A stretch of 64,000 nt of DNA, taken from the NCBI GenBank assembly GCA_031308135.1, contig JAHLJT010008446.1:164908006-164972005 (forward strand), written 5' to 3'. The stretch's first letter is position 1. Every line of letters starts with the position of its first letter. This document shows positions 22,701-33,033 of this stretch, in pieces. The position numbers were made by a program, and so were the translations under genes. The notes below the pieces were generated by a model. It was given only the letters and a program-made list of their open reading frames with translations. It did no database searches and was not told the origin of the DNA. This stretch comes from Acheta domesticus. Its lineage: Eukaryota > Arthropoda > Insecta > Orthoptera > Gryllidae.

Positions 22701-23451
22701 GATATTATTTGAGAAGTGGTCTGGCATTATAATTTTCTCGCTGAATGTATCCCAGTCGGCTCGATGGATAGCCAGCGAGGAGGGTAGATGACGTCTAAAT
22801 CAGGACATTAAAGTGGACCAAATGGGAAAATGGTCACTCCCATGTAGATCATCGAGTACGGTCCACTCTACCATGGTAGATAAGGATGGACTGCAGAGTG
22901 CCAGATCGATTGACGAGAAGGTGTTTGACGCCATGGAGTAATGAGTGTGATTCCCGGAGTTCAGAAGAATTAAGTTTTTCTGGTCAATAATATTTTCGAG
23001 GATAGAACCTCTCGGGCAGGTCCTCGTGCCACCCCAGAGGGGATTGTGGGCATTAAAATCCCCCGCAATAAAAAAAGGGCGGGGCAACTGAGAAAAAACA
23101 TCTTCGAGTTCCTCTGTGACACGACTTGGCCAGGGGGAATGTATATACTACACACCGTAAGAGAGAAGATGGTAGGGTCCCGTACGCACACTGTTTGGAG
23201 GTCGGTTCGAACGTTGTGTTCCTCCGAGAACAGGGAGTCGCGGATGAGTACCGACCAACGCCGCCGTGAGCACGAAGTCCGTCGTCTTGATCAAACCGAT
23301 AGATGTTAAAATCCGCGAAGAGGACAGGGGATGAAGATGGAGAAGATGAGTTTCCTGAAGACAGACTATAAATGGTTTGGTGGCGAGAAATTATTAATCT
23401 TTATTCCTTCTGAGTGAGCACGAAGACCATTTAGTTCCATGAGAGAGCCAT
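19776..23451 (-). pseudogene. I-like LINE ORF2, copy B
   Basis: The same domains as copy A, scattered over at least eight frames: endonuclease (AGDFNAHNPLWGG near 23050), RT (PIPKEGKDRTKPSTYRPISL; ENGVPQGSIL; SLFVDDFAIF), RNase H (ICSDSLSSLQAVSRPSSDY) and the CDSCQTVLSVEHVLLYC zinc motif. Motif A reads FFELEKAYDTTW instead of FFDIDKAYDTTW, so the catalytic Asp is Glu. Copy B keeps the PQGS box frame that copy A lost. Most breaks are one-base indels, which could be real decay or uncorrected read errors. Confidence 0.82.
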
Positions 23452-23719
23452 TATGAGAAATTATTCTTTGGTGCTTTTTTTCTTTCTCACCTCTGAAAGG
23501 TTTTAGAGGAACTCTCGTGGGGTTCCTCATCACCAGCAGAGTCATGCTGGGCTAAGCTGGATAAGGTCGTCTGTGTCGGGGGGATATCCCGAGGTCTTTT
23601 TACGAGCCAGGGTGACCGAGATCTACAAGAGCTGGAAGGATCGTCCGATGTGATTCTCGGAAACAGAAGAGGAGGACGGGATTTGGATGACGTATTTGTT
23701 CCTGGGAGGCGGTGTCTGC

Positions 23720-24720
23720 TTAAGATCGATTCAGTAGAAGTTTCAGTTGAGGTGGTCGATGTCTGGTGGAGTTTCTGGACAGGTTTTTTGTACTTTGTGG
23801 AGAATTATAATTTTCCCACCTTGGATGCACCCCGAATCTTCGGGGAAGTCGACCGGCGACACCTGACAACTGAAATGTGAGACTACCGTCTGGGGTACAG
23901 TGAGTTTGACAACTCGCTGTTACCCCCGGGGACTTAGGTTTCACAGCACTGGAAAAGGATCGTGATAGGTCCACTGGATTCCTGGTTTGGAACCTACGCT
24001 TCGCCTCAGCGAAGGAAACCACCTTTCGGTTACTCTTAATATTTTGGATTTCCCTTCTCCCGGAGAAACGTGGGGCATCTTGTTGTCGTTGGCTGGGTGA
24101 TCGCCTTCACAATTCACACAGTGCATATGGAGGTTTGTCGCAGGGTTGTTGGTCGTGAACTGACGATCCGCACTTCCCGCAAACCGCGTTTACTGACATA
24201 CATCGCTGCTGAGTATGCCAAACCTTTGGCACTTGAAGCAGCGCAAAGGTTTGGCACATACTTGCCGCACACGGAGGTTGTATAGAAAGCCGGTAACGAT
24301 CCTTTCCGGGAGAGATGGTCGGTCAAAAGTAAGGATCAAGGTTAGAAGTAGGGATCACTTTCCTCTGCTCTTCCCTCCGATCCTGTACACCTGAGTTCAC
24401 GCCATAGGTGTACTTATAAAAAACGTTAGAAGGATCTTCCTCCGTTTCTGAAGCAAAGTCCTCGTGATTTACCCACGCCCTTCGCACAGGTTCAAGGTGG
24501 GATGGACCGTGACTACTACCTGGAGGCCGCAATCTGCTTTGTATTTTTAATTTTTCCTAATTTGCTCGTCGTTACGTGCTTCAAAAAGAATCGTTCCGTT
24601 TCCTCTGACGCACGACCGCTGGAGCTTCCCGTAAGCCTCTTCTATGGCTCGCGCCAGACGGACAGCACTTACAGTTTTAAAAGTTTTAACCTTCCTCAGC
24701 GCATGACATGAGGAGGAAAC
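23720..24720 (-). pseudogene. I-like LINE ORF1, copy B
   Basis: Readable in several frames: VKTFKTVSAVRLARAIEEAY, LQRSCVRGNGTILFEARNDE, GLQVVVTVHPTLN, PSLPERIVTGFLYNLRVRQV, then RCFKCQRFG and HCVNCEGDHPAND. The order (RNA-recognition-like N-terminal domain, then zinc knuckles) is that of ORF1 in I/Jockey-type LINEs. Stops and frameshifts are frequent. The first methionine is probably near 24710. Confidence 0.72.
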
Positions 24721-25408
24721 GAGGCCTCTTGGGTCGATCTTCTTCTCTAGAAAAGAAAACTATTAAGTCAATGGTTCTTCGGCACATCTCTCTTCCTTGC
24801 GGAAGAGGGCGGGGGGAAAAGGTGAAATATCCATATAGATGGAATAGGTTCATCCTCGTGGTCCCCACCCACCACGGAGCCCAACAGGGGACACTCCATC
24901 GGAGTGCCAGGGTTGCCACGAGGATTATAGTGGGGGAATAACACGAGCGCTGCACCGCCGTGGATTCCCCCGCTCACCCTGGAGTTCAGTACAAGACCTA
25001 GTCCGAGCCGATTGAATCGGGAGTGGTGTTAGCTCCCGACCGCCCGTCTAGGAAGAGTCGGGTGCCAAAGCGAGTGTGTTGGAACCTACAGGGAATGTTT
25101 CCCAAAATAGCCGCAACCAACGTACCCTTTAGTGCAAGGCGGAACCAGTTATGCACTAGGGGACTAGATAGGGAAACAAAACAGGTCCCTCAACTGCCAG
25201 GACACCACATTCCCTCCGACACGGTGTCGCCCATGCACGGCAAATCATCAATGGTGGGCGATGTTCAGCATAAAGAGAAGAGCCCAGTGAGAAGAAAAAG
25301 GAGTGAAAAGATACGTTACATGACATGAAATGAGAAGCAAGAAGATGAAAAAAATGGAGAAAGGAACACTTGAGAGCTTCTCTGCATCCCCCGTCAGGAC
25401 GTGGACAA
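24721..25408 (-). other. 5' region of LINE copy B
   Basis: GC-richer than its surroundings, with no long frame. It holds an inverted repeat ATCCTCGTGG / CCACGAGGAT (about 24852-24861 and 24914-24923). This is probably the 5' UTR or promoter region of the element, although its outer limit falls in the gap. Confidence 0.5.
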
Positions 25409-25508
25409 NNNNNNNNNNNNNNNNNNNNNNNNNNNNNNNNNNNNNNNNNNNNNNNNNNNNNNNNNNNNNNNNNNNNNNNNNNNNNNNNNNNNNNNNNNNN
25501 NNNNNNNN
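25409..25508. other. Assembly gap, 100 N
   Basis: Exactly 100 undetermined bases, a conventional placeholder length. It separates LINE copy B from LINE X, so the relation between the two is unknown. Confidence 0.99.
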
Positions 25509-27069
25509 CCACTTTTCTTTTTGATCTATGTTATGATAGCCCTCGGTGGTCATGTCGTCATCATATGTATGCAGACGACCTACAGATCTGTATCAGCAGG
25601 GAACCTTCTGAAGTGGCTCATTTAGTTAGTAAACCAATCACGATCTGGCCTCTTTACTTGAATGGTCAGTGAGAAACGGCCTTACGCTAAATCCATTAAA
25701 ATCTCATCAATTATAATTGGGACCTGCCGGTCCCACAAAACACTTCAAAATCTAAAAATTCCTGATATCATTTTGGACAACATTACTGTTCCTTCTGCTC
25801 TCAAGTTAAAAATCTTGGTCTGACCATCGATAATTTTCTAAATTGGGAACCTCATGCCCGGGACACTTGCCGCAAAGTGTATGCTTCAATGTACTCACTC
25901 AAATGTGCTTACAAATGCCTTCCACCTAAAACCAAAGAACTTCTAGTAAAATCACTCCTGCTCCCCCTGCTTGATTACGATGATATTGTGTACGGTAACA
26001 TAAAGAAATCAACCGCTGATGCTCTTTTTATTTTATTTATTTGGTCAAAAATATAAAAACTGTATATGACGTATGGGAAAGAGATTATCTGCGCACATTT
26101 TCTTGAGGCCCAAATTTAAAAAAGACCAACATTTGAAAAATTAGAAACAAGAATTTAGAAAATTATTATTTTAGAAAAATTTGAAAAAGGTTTGTTCCCG
26201 AGTTATAGAAAATCAATATCAACGGTAAATGAACTGCTGATTTGATTTTTCTGCATTGCTAATAAAATAGTAACGAACATCAGTTCTACTCCTACGGCTA
26301 CAAGCAAAAGGAGTGCTCAACAAACGTGCGCACAGTGAAGCTACTTGTACGTTCAGAAGCAAAACAAGGGCCATCTCAGCATTGCTCAATGGATCACGGA
26401 AACTGGACAAAAGCCTGATCGAGAAGGGGTCTTGATCCGGAGCTGAAGTACATTACTGTTACACGGGTATTAAATATTTTTTTATATGTATACACTACAA
26501 ACGCGAACTAATTAATTATAAATCATTGTTTTGTTAAAATAAACATTATTTTTCTCTTTGACGATTAGTATAGTCTCTAATTGTATAGAAACAGTTATGC
26601 AGCAGAAAAGATTTTACTTTTAACTTAAATTTGTGTACCGACTTTAATTGTTTAATGTCATCTGGCAATGCGTTGTAAAGTAACGTGCATGTATTGTATC
26701 TTCAAAGAGTTCAAAATGCATGTGTTAGGTTTCAATCCAATATCAGAAAATATGATCACATATCGGGGTACTATAAAGCAAATCACATATTAAACTTGAA
26801 AGGTCGACACATGTTTCATAGTTTGTGCCTTTTCTACAAAATATTAAATACGGGTGTACCTACTTACCTCTCTCATAAAATGTCTTATCTCAAAACAAAA
26901 AGATTCCAGAAATCGTTGCTTTGCAATATTCCTAAAAGCAACACCAATTTTTATAATAAATCTTACTTAGTAGCAACGACCCGAGAGTGAAAATAACCTT
27001 CCGGAAAATGTTAGGAAATGTAAAACACTGCGATCATTCAAAAAGCATATAAATACTCTTTTTTATTGA
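25509..27069 (+). pseudogene. LINE X reverse transcriptase, C-terminal half
   Basis: Frame-shifted fragments give HMYADDLQI (YADD catalytic box, near 25564), LTLNPLKSHQLIIG, NITVPSALKLKILGLTIDN, YSLKCAYKCLPPKTKELLVK and SLLLPLLDYDDIVYG. After the Y insertion come LQRVQNACVRFQSNIRKYDH and ENVRKCKTLRSFKKHIN, ending LFY plus a stop (27067-27069). Typical of CR1/Jockey-type ORF2. The active-site sequence is present but several frames are used. Confidence 0.8.
26029..26696 (-). mobile_element. LINE family Y, copy 2, inside LINE X
   Basis: Minus strand. The tail tttattttatttatttgg and a GTCA/TGAC terminal stem remnant lie at about 26045-26070. Later segments (cagttatgcagcagaaaaga, aatgtcatctggcaa) match copies 1 and 4. 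It diverges from them more than they do from each other, suggesting an older copy or subfamily. A short tctt may be shared at the two junctions. Confidence 0.75.
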
Positions 27070-27101
27070 GCTGATAATGTACGATGTGAAAGTGTGTACT
27101 C

Positions 27102-27145
<44 letters not shown>

Positions 27146-27155
27146 TATTATTATT

Positions 27156-27342
27156 CCTCTAAATCACGACTTAAGATGTTATGTGTCGGCTGAATATAAA
27201 ATAAAATCTACTCCAGGTTGCAACCAGCTACCTAAGGAGCAGATCTAGGGACTGTCGGTGCCTCTACAATACTTTGCGCAAAATGTGGGCTGTTCCAAAT
27301 AAAGCGATTTCTTGCACTTCCCAGTCCTTTTGAATTACCTGA
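27156..27342 (-). mobile_element. R4/Dong-like LINE tail (copy Z1) inside (TAA)n
   Basis: A 187-bp 3' end fragment closely similar to 56389-56580 (ggttgcaaccagctacct, ggagcagatctagggactgt). It is flanked on both sides by (ATT)n tracts (27103-27155 and 27343-27394). It encodes only the last residues of the endonuclease ORF plus the 3' UTR. The position in a (TAA)n tract fits the target preference known for Dong-type elements, although LINE X also ends in such a tract. Confidence 0.75.
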
Positions 27343-27379
<37 letters not shown>

Positions 27380-27394
27380 TATTATTATTATTAT

Positions 27395-28109
27395 TAAAAT
27401 TGTACGATAAATGTAAATATTTTATATCGCATTTTTTTAACTTTTTTTCTTTCTTATACTTCTTAGGTTAATTCTTAATTTAATAGACAACAGTATAATT
27501 GGTTTAAATTAAATTTAATATAGGATTAGAAAGTGTTTTTTTTAATTTTTTTTATTATTATCAACTTGTAATTTCCAATTGATTCCAGCTTAACTTGTCA
27601 TGGCTCTGCCTGAATGCGGTCTTTTCCCTGGTACATGTTGATGTAATTAAAATCGGCCTAAGCCGTCGTCCTGGCCAGGTGGTTGTGTGCATTCTCATAT
27701 TGTTTTTTCAATGAGTTCAATGCATTGAGATTTTTTTTGCTAACGTTTTGACGCGTATGGCTTAAATATTTTTTCATAATTTATTTCGGGCATCTCTAAG
27801 GTTCTCCTGTGTCAGTAAATGCTTTATAAATTATTTTCAATATTTTATTTTGTTGCTCAATGTTGAAGAGCATGCACACTTCCTTTGTTTTCCCTGGTTT
27901 TCCCCGCCGCTTAAAGTAAATGCTGGGACTTTTTTTTATTTTTATTTTTTTTTTTACTATCACTTGTGAGCCCAGGAGCAAGACTATCTAAGTTGTATTT
28001 TATTTAATTTACTAAATGTACCGTTCAAATTTTATCTATATACTTATGTATTACGTGGTTAGGCGGAAGAGCGGGCTGATGCCCCGAGTCTCGCCACATA
28101 AATAGTCAC
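27395..28109 (+). mobile_element. LINE-like 3' UTR (family W)
   Basis: AT-rich non-coding sequence ending in gtggttaggcggaagagcgg ... gagtctcgccacataaata (28055-28103), then an (ATT)n tract. The terminal block folds (GTGG ... CCAC outside, CGGG ... CCCG inside) and is shared with the tail of the SINE at 47862-47911. The body has no Pol III boxes, so it is more likely a LINE 3' end. No coding part was recognised. Confidence 0.5.

Positions 28110-28170
<61 letters not shown>
28110..28170 (+). repeat. (ATT)n microsatellite
   Basis: About 20 ATT units, directly following family W and probably its 3' tail. Confidence 0.9.
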
Positions 28171-28173
<3 letters not shown>

Positions 28174-28478
28174 AAAGAAAAATTGAGCGAGAAATAAAAA
28201 AGCACCCAATTTACACATTCGAGTGCTTTTTTATTTCTGCTCAATTTTTTTCTGTCTGAGCAAATCTATTCATTTTATTTTGTAAATAATTAACAATTTA
28301 CATGTTTCTGGAGGGTTTCTATGCTTCCATAATGCATACTTTTGTGTAAAAATATTTTTTTCGAACCAACTTTGAGGTGCTAATAGCGGCTCAACCATTC
28401 GGAATATCCACCTAGTTTATTAGACAAAATACGCTTAGGATTGTCTTAAGAGTGCAAATCTTCTGAATTTCTCTTTGT
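28171..28478 (+). mobile_element. Half copy of foldback family FB2
   Basis: Contains an inverted centre (gcgagaaataaaaaagca ... tgcttttttatttctgctc) and then one arm (acatgtttctggagggtt, gcggctcaaccattcgga) shared with 52330-52570 and, inverted, with 11040-11200. It is truncated where LINE Y copy 3 begins. Confidence 0.6.
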
Positions 28479-28822
28479 GCACGTCTTCTGATTTCAATGG
28501 GAAATATAGTTATTCAAATTATCGTTTTCCACATTATCGAGGCAAAAAGTATTATTCTTTCATGAAGAACATGAGGGTTAAGGGCAGAAATTTATAGCTA
28601 ATTTACCTTTGAAAATATATTTTTATTATATAGGAGCGAAATATTTTTGTCAACAAAACTTGAAGAAAAAAAAACGCTCTTTTTCTGTAATTCAAAATTC
28701 GACTAGAATTGGTTTAGGATAGAGATCACAGAATTATGAAAACGTGCACAATTTCACTTCTCCCCATTAGTTCGTCACACACAGTTTTTTAACTGTTTTT
28801 GACGGTAAATAAATAAAAAAAT
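28479..28822 (+). mobile_element. LINE family Y, copy 3 (3' UTR only)
   Basis: Plus-strand copy consisting of about 320 bp of 3' UTR, the terminal stem-loop (28773-28804) and the tail gtaaataaataaaa. The sequence parallels 7190-7480 and 37450-37740 in inverse orientation. Confidence 0.85.
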
Positions 28823-28993
28823 AAAGAGCTTATCTTCGAATTTTAAATTAAATTTAAAAATTTAAATTTTTATTTATCAAGGTTACACATGAATATGTAA
28901 CAAAATTATTATAACAAAAGTTATTTAAGGTTTGAGATAGTTCTAAACCAATTTAATTTTTCTTAGTTTATTTTGTATACATCTGTATTTGTC

Positions 28994-29030
28994 CTGAAGA
29001 TGAATGTACATCACACATTCGAAACGTCGC
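28994..29030 (+). ncRNA. Second hammerhead-ribozyme-like motif
   Basis: CTGAAGA (28994-29000), stem II GAATGT (29002-29007) pairing with ACATTC (29015-29020), GAAA (29021-29024), then CGTCG. The same layout as 10725-10767, with a different but self-complementary stem II. Stem I is weaker here. Probably a Penelope-like terminal fragment. Confidence 0.45.
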
Positions 29031-29043
29031 CGTAAATAAAAGT

Positions 29044-29373
29044 TGTTAATTTTATAAATAAGACTGTCCGAAATCTTTTTGGATCTTCTTGAAATTTTAC
29101 CCCTTGTATCTCTTCAACCGTGTAAGATACGAAATTTGGACAGTCAATTGCATACGCCGGGGCTCCCTGATTACAGCATACTTCACTTCTCACGAATCAC
29201 ACGAAGCGCGGCGGTTTCTAGCTGTAGCAATACGTCTGCGCGTCATTGCCAAACTGTGGAGGTCGCTAGAATCGTTTGGCATATCGTTTCACAACACCGA
29301 TATCCTAGAAGTGTTGACTGCAAGTGTTACGTGCAAATGGTTCAAAAAATATAATTATTAAACATAATAAGGG
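29044..29373. other. No recognised feature
   Basis: A mixed-composition block, with GC-rich parts near 29150-29260, that has no domain I recognise in its two ~90-codon frames and no repeat partner in the window. Confidence 0.4.
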
Positions 29374-29720
29374 TGACCGCCCGTAACCCCAAATTTATTT
29401 TCGCTCTATTTTCTCTGAGCCATCATTTTTCTCTGTGGTACATGTACCACGCAAGACTCATAATTGCACTCATAATTACTTTTTTTTATAATTATACTTT
29501 CAAATAAATAGAGAATTCTCGTCGTACTTCACGTTTTATGCATATATTTACATACTATATATAGTTTAATCTTTCATAAATAAAATAAATTATAATTTTC
29601 TTTGATCACATTTAAAAATAATCACAAAATCAATGATCTTTGTTAACGTCTTTTTGATAATTTTTCCTTCAGTGCTTTAATTTTCATTTCGAGGTGAGCT
29701 TGCTTAAAGCGCAATTCTTC
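29374..29720 (+). repeat. Dispersed repeat beginning gggtgaccgcc, second copy
   Basis: GGGTGACCGCCCGTAACCCC and the AT-rich downstream part parallel 13012-13300. On the minus strand its far end reads RFKQAHLEMKIKALKEKLSK and then RR with a stop (about 29638-29712), a short coiled-coil-like C-terminus. The family may therefore derive from the 3' end of a protein-coding element. Confidence 0.5.
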
Positions 29721-29724
29721 TTTT

Positions 29725-29940
29725 ACTTCCGCGCTACCGCTTACGCAGTAGAAAGAAATTTACGTAATACTGCTCGAAAAAAATGGCGCATTTTCGGCAG
29801 AAAAAACTCTTATTGCCGGGCCCTGATAACGAGTAAGTGGATAAATCCAGTTGGTAAATTTAAGAGGAAAAAGCACACGTGTAGCCAGAATCCGTTTTGA
29901 GGGTCAATGATATCGAAAAATCGGCTGACGTGCAAAACGT
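29725..29940 (+). repeat. Dispersed repeat R
   Basis: Shares gcagaaaaaactcttattgc, cgggccctgataacga and the following block with 63760-63870, and, diverged, with 11400-11560. Confidence 0.65.
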
Positions 29941-29977
29941 CCATCCACTGTAAATGAACATCGTATAAAACCATGAG

Positions 29978-30065
29978 TGCTTTGGAAAATATCGATAAAT
30001 CCCCGACTCGCGAAGCGATAATGCTTTGGAAATTATCGATAAATCTCCGACTCGCGAAATCGAGT
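29978..30065 (+). repeat. 44-bp tandem duplication
   Basis: Two adjacent units starting tgctttggaaa, each containing atcgataaat and cgactcgcgaa, differ at only a few positions. No function is evident. Confidence 0.7.
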
Positions 30066-30229
30066 GGTATTTAATAGCACTATTTCCACGAATGGAATTA
30101 TGTTAATCAGAGTTCCAAACTGCGCCAAATATTGAAAATATATTGAAATCAATGAGGTTATGTTACATAGGTGGTTTATTGGACATAGCGATCGATATAT
30201 ACCGCCTCTAAGATAGATGAGTCACAGTT

Positions 30230-31050
30230 TAATGATTTATGAAATGGCTCCAAATCTTTTTCTTTAAATTCTTGTAAGAATAGAGTAAAATACACTTATA
30301 AGATGGTATTACGTTGTACCTTTACTGTTATCTCTGAATTTTCGATAATGGCGAAAGTTCGAATTTTTTTCGGCCTCTTCCTACAACTACAAAATTAAAA
30401 GATGTTTCCTTCAAATGATTTTTTTTCTCCTTAATTACTTATTTCATTACGGTCATGTACATTTTTTGTTGTCGAAAATTTGAATAGTTTTCGCACAATA
30501 CTGCGTGCAATATGAGCAATTTAAAAACAAGAATTTTCACAAACGGCTCCAAATTTTTCTTTAACTTGTGTTAGGATAGTGCTGAATGTACTCTATAAGA
30601 TGTCATAAACGCCATTTTGCTCTATTCTTTTATTTTTCAAAAATTACAAAAATGTAATCTTTTTATTAGCCTCTCACGTGGGAAATATTTTCATTGGCGG
30701 CGATTTGTTCACATTATTGTATTTATAAGTACACGTGCTTTAAATGACGTCTTATAATTTCTCGAAAAATCAAAACTTTTCTGTTGAAAATAGCTCAAAA
30801 TTCCTCACTTTCAGAAATACTCAAATACTATTTTCTCAAAAAAGGCCCGAATTTTTTTCTTCAAACTTTTCGTACGGATAGTGCGAATTGCACTGTTTGA
30901 GATGACATAAAATTAATATTGCTCTATTTCGTTTTTTTAAATATTACATAAATGTAATTTTTTGAAAGATTTCTCACGCCTTCTAATACGCACATTTCCA
31001 GCGATTAGTATACATTCATTCACTGTAGTGATACATTCAAACTAGTGATG
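30230..31050 (+). repeat. AT-rich dispersed repeat LDR
   Basis: Parallel to 1-600 (gctttaaatgacgtcttata, aaatactcaaatactatttt, cttcaaacttttcgtacgga). Non-coding. It ends near a ctagtgatgctgtaa motif related to the edge at 12350. Confidence 0.6.
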
Positions 31051-31059
31051 CTGTAATAG

Positions 31060-31737
31060 AGGCAAACGGTCTCGTAATAGTGGTATAAGACTATTTATCT
31101 TATTCACTTATTTCCGTCTTCCTTCGAATACCATCACTAACAGATACAACTTCTGAAAGCTGAAGGACAGTACTACTATGCTTTCCAAAATAGCTACGAG
31201 TAGCCGTGATTAATTATCCTGTGCCAGTATTTGGCAGAATCACGCGGAAGTGACTTCGGGAACCGTAGCGACCGCTGCATTACTCGTCAATAGCAGAGCA
31301 GAGGAGTGTTGTCTGGAGGCGTGAACCCGGCCCGCTGCGCCAAGCTTTGCTCCCTGGCGCGCCCACATCCGCCGCGCGCTCTTCACCTGTCCACCGTCCA
31401 GCCGAGCGGAGCAATAACCTCCACTACTTTTATGATTTGTACGAGAGCTTAGCTCTGTGCCCTCAACTGCCGCTCGGGCACTACAATAAAACGAACTTTT
31501 GTACTCGGACATAGTTTTTAATTTGTGTTTAAAAAGGGAAAGGATTCTATGCCGCGCATTGGTTCTTAAAAGAATCAGCGCAAAGAATTCTGTAATTTTG
31601 ATTTTGGAGAATTTAATTTTTGGTTTAATAGAGGGGAAAATTTCACGAGCTCGTCATAGCCATTTTACCAGTATTGCAATTTCTTGAATCATTAAAACTT
31701 TATGTTAACCTCATGTTAACATTTTTTTATTTCAATG
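31060..31737. other. GC-rich block, possibly an old LTR
   Basis: 31240-31490 is GC-rich within AT-rich surroundings. On the minus strand it starts TGTAGTGCCCGAGCGGC, resembling the TGTAGTATCTGGCCGGC start of the LTR at 31743, and contains CATAAAAG like that LTR. No matching end or target duplication was found, so a related solo LTR is only a suggestion. Confidence 0.3.
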
Positions 31738-31742
31738 GAAAC

Positions 31743-32123
31743 TGTAGTATCTGGCCGGCAATTCGAAATTGCCGCGGCAAAGAGCGCCGGCGGCGTGCAC
31801 AGAGCGTCGGCAGCAGGAGCGCCGAGTTTCGCCGAACGCGCCAAAAAGCGCGCTCAGAACAGCAATGGCTACTCCTTGGACTTCAAGCACCATCAAGCGA
31901 GCCAATTAGCAGGAGCCGCGGGAAGCCGTACGCGGGAGCTGGCCGTCATAAAAGGGCGCCGGCGGCAGATCTTCAGCAGACAGAGTGCGCGCTGCGTAGT
32001 GTAAGCCGGACGGCAGAATGTTTGACTAGAGTTTTGTTGCATCTGTACATGGCGGCCAAGGGGCCAAGATTTTGTATATAATAAATCTCCTTTTAAGAAA
32101 GCACGTGTTTCTGAGATACAACA
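31743..32123 (+). repeat. 5' LTR
   Basis: GC-rich U3 with CATAAAAG (about 31947-31954) as a TATA-like box and AATAAA (about 32081) as a polyadenylation signal. It begins TG and ends CA. It differs from the 3' LTR at only a few positions (small indels near 31974, 31995 and 32058, one substitution near 32075). Confidence 0.9.
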
Positions 32124-32124
32124 G

Positions 32125-32142
32125 TGGCGACGAGGATAAACT
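32125..32142 (+). promoter_or_regulatory. Putative primer-binding site
   Basis: TGGCGACGAGGATAAACT starts two bases after the 5' LTR. TGGCGAC starts are common in arthropod LTR elements. The cognate tRNA was not identified. A near copy, gtggcgacgagg, also occurs at about 32183. Confidence 0.5.
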
Positions 32143-32583
32143 CCGTGAGAGCGTGATGGCTGCAGGCGTCGCCAATACAACAGTGGCGACGAGGAAAAAC
32201 TTTCGGAATGAAGTGTGTGCTGTGCGAACAACGGGACAAAGTGCAACTGTCGCTGCAACAGTGACGAGAGAAATTAAGAGAACAATGGGCGTCAAGGTAA
32301 ATTAGTACGCGCATCGCTGAGAGAAACTGGACTCGTGTGGAGAAACTTGCCTACAGTATAGTGCAATTGCTGACAAAAGGTATTGCAAAATGGCTATGGG
32401 AATGGAAATTCTGAAAAGTAGTGAGCGCTGCTACTCTAGTGAAGAACTGGCCTAACGATATAAATAATTAGTGATAAACATGGAGGAGCCTCGAACATTT
32501 TAAGATAAACTGGAACAGCAACAACGACATTTGTGGAAAAGTGAAGAAAGCAACCGGCCAGCCAGAGCTGCTACTGCTACATT

Positions 32584-33033
32584 ATGCACCAGCAGAACCT
32601 GCAACTAATAAGAAGATTTGCATCGGGGCAAGAATTGGAGCGGCAGTATGAGGAGCAAGTGCAGCAGCAGATGGCAGCGTGGGTGGAAGAAATGCAAACA
32701 AGCCATGTTGGACGACACGCCGCAGCAGGCGTGCGCACGGAACACGTCGGACGAGGCCGGGGCGGTTGGAGTGGCGACGCCGCGGGTCTCGTCTCAGGAG
32801 ACACGGGACGCCCCTACAGGTGCAGGCAGCCGCACGGGGGTGCGACGCAACAGTCGGCGCGACGGCAACCATACGTCAGCAGGAGGCGCTGGGGCAGCAA
32901 GCTACCATGGTGGCGAGAAGGCATCACAGAATCGGCTAGAGGCCGCGACACCAATAGCGCGGTCCGGCCGAGTGTGCAGCGTGGTAGCCGGGAGAAGGTC
33001 GCCGCGAGGGCGACAACAGCGCAATACTACTAG
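32584..33033 (+). CDS. Possible gag-like ORF remnant of the LTR element
   Basis: A 149-codon frame starting MHQQNLQLIRRFASGQELER, with a Gln/Glu-rich helical start and then Arg/Gly-rich sequence. The location after the primer site would suit gag, but it has no CCHC knuckle or recognised domain, and overlapping open frames in this GC-rich tract could arise by chance. Confidence 0.25.
   Translation: MHQQNLQLIRRFASGQELERQYEEQVQQQMAAWVEEMQTSHVGRHAAAGVRTEHVGRGRGGWSGDAAGLVSGDTGRPYRCRQPHGGATQQSARRQPYVSRRRWGSKLPWWREGITESARGRDTNSAVRPSVQRGSREKVAARATTAQYY

Larger units (their letters stand above)
19497..25408 (-). mobile_element. I-like LINE, copy B, heavily frameshifted, ends at gap
   Basis: A second copy of the same element in the same orientation, tail to head with copy A. 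Its tail is (TTGA)5 on the plus strand (19497-19516). It includes ORF2, ORF1 and a 5' region up to the assembly gap at 25409, so its 5' end and target duplication cannot be seen. It is highly similar to copy A, but with many one- or two-base indels, often at homopolymers. Confidence 0.85.
25509..27155 (+). mobile_element. LINE X, 3' part, interrupted by LINE Y
   Basis: Plus-strand non-LTR retrotransposon beginning inside the RT domain after the gap and ending in an (ATT)n tail at about 27103-27155. A minus-strand LINE Y fragment (26029-26696) splits the coding region. The coding parts join as ADAL|LQRVQNACVRF, a normal LINE thumb sequence. Confidence 0.8.

Noticed and set aside
25156..25672. 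Frames running through the stretch of N
   Set aside because: The unknown bases are an assembly gap; frames crossing it have no meaning.
31735..32081. Overlapping frames of 89-135 codons near the 5' LTR, repeated near 35058-35540
   Set aside because: They are the LTR itself, open in several frames because of its GC-rich composition; the LTR structure explains the sequence.
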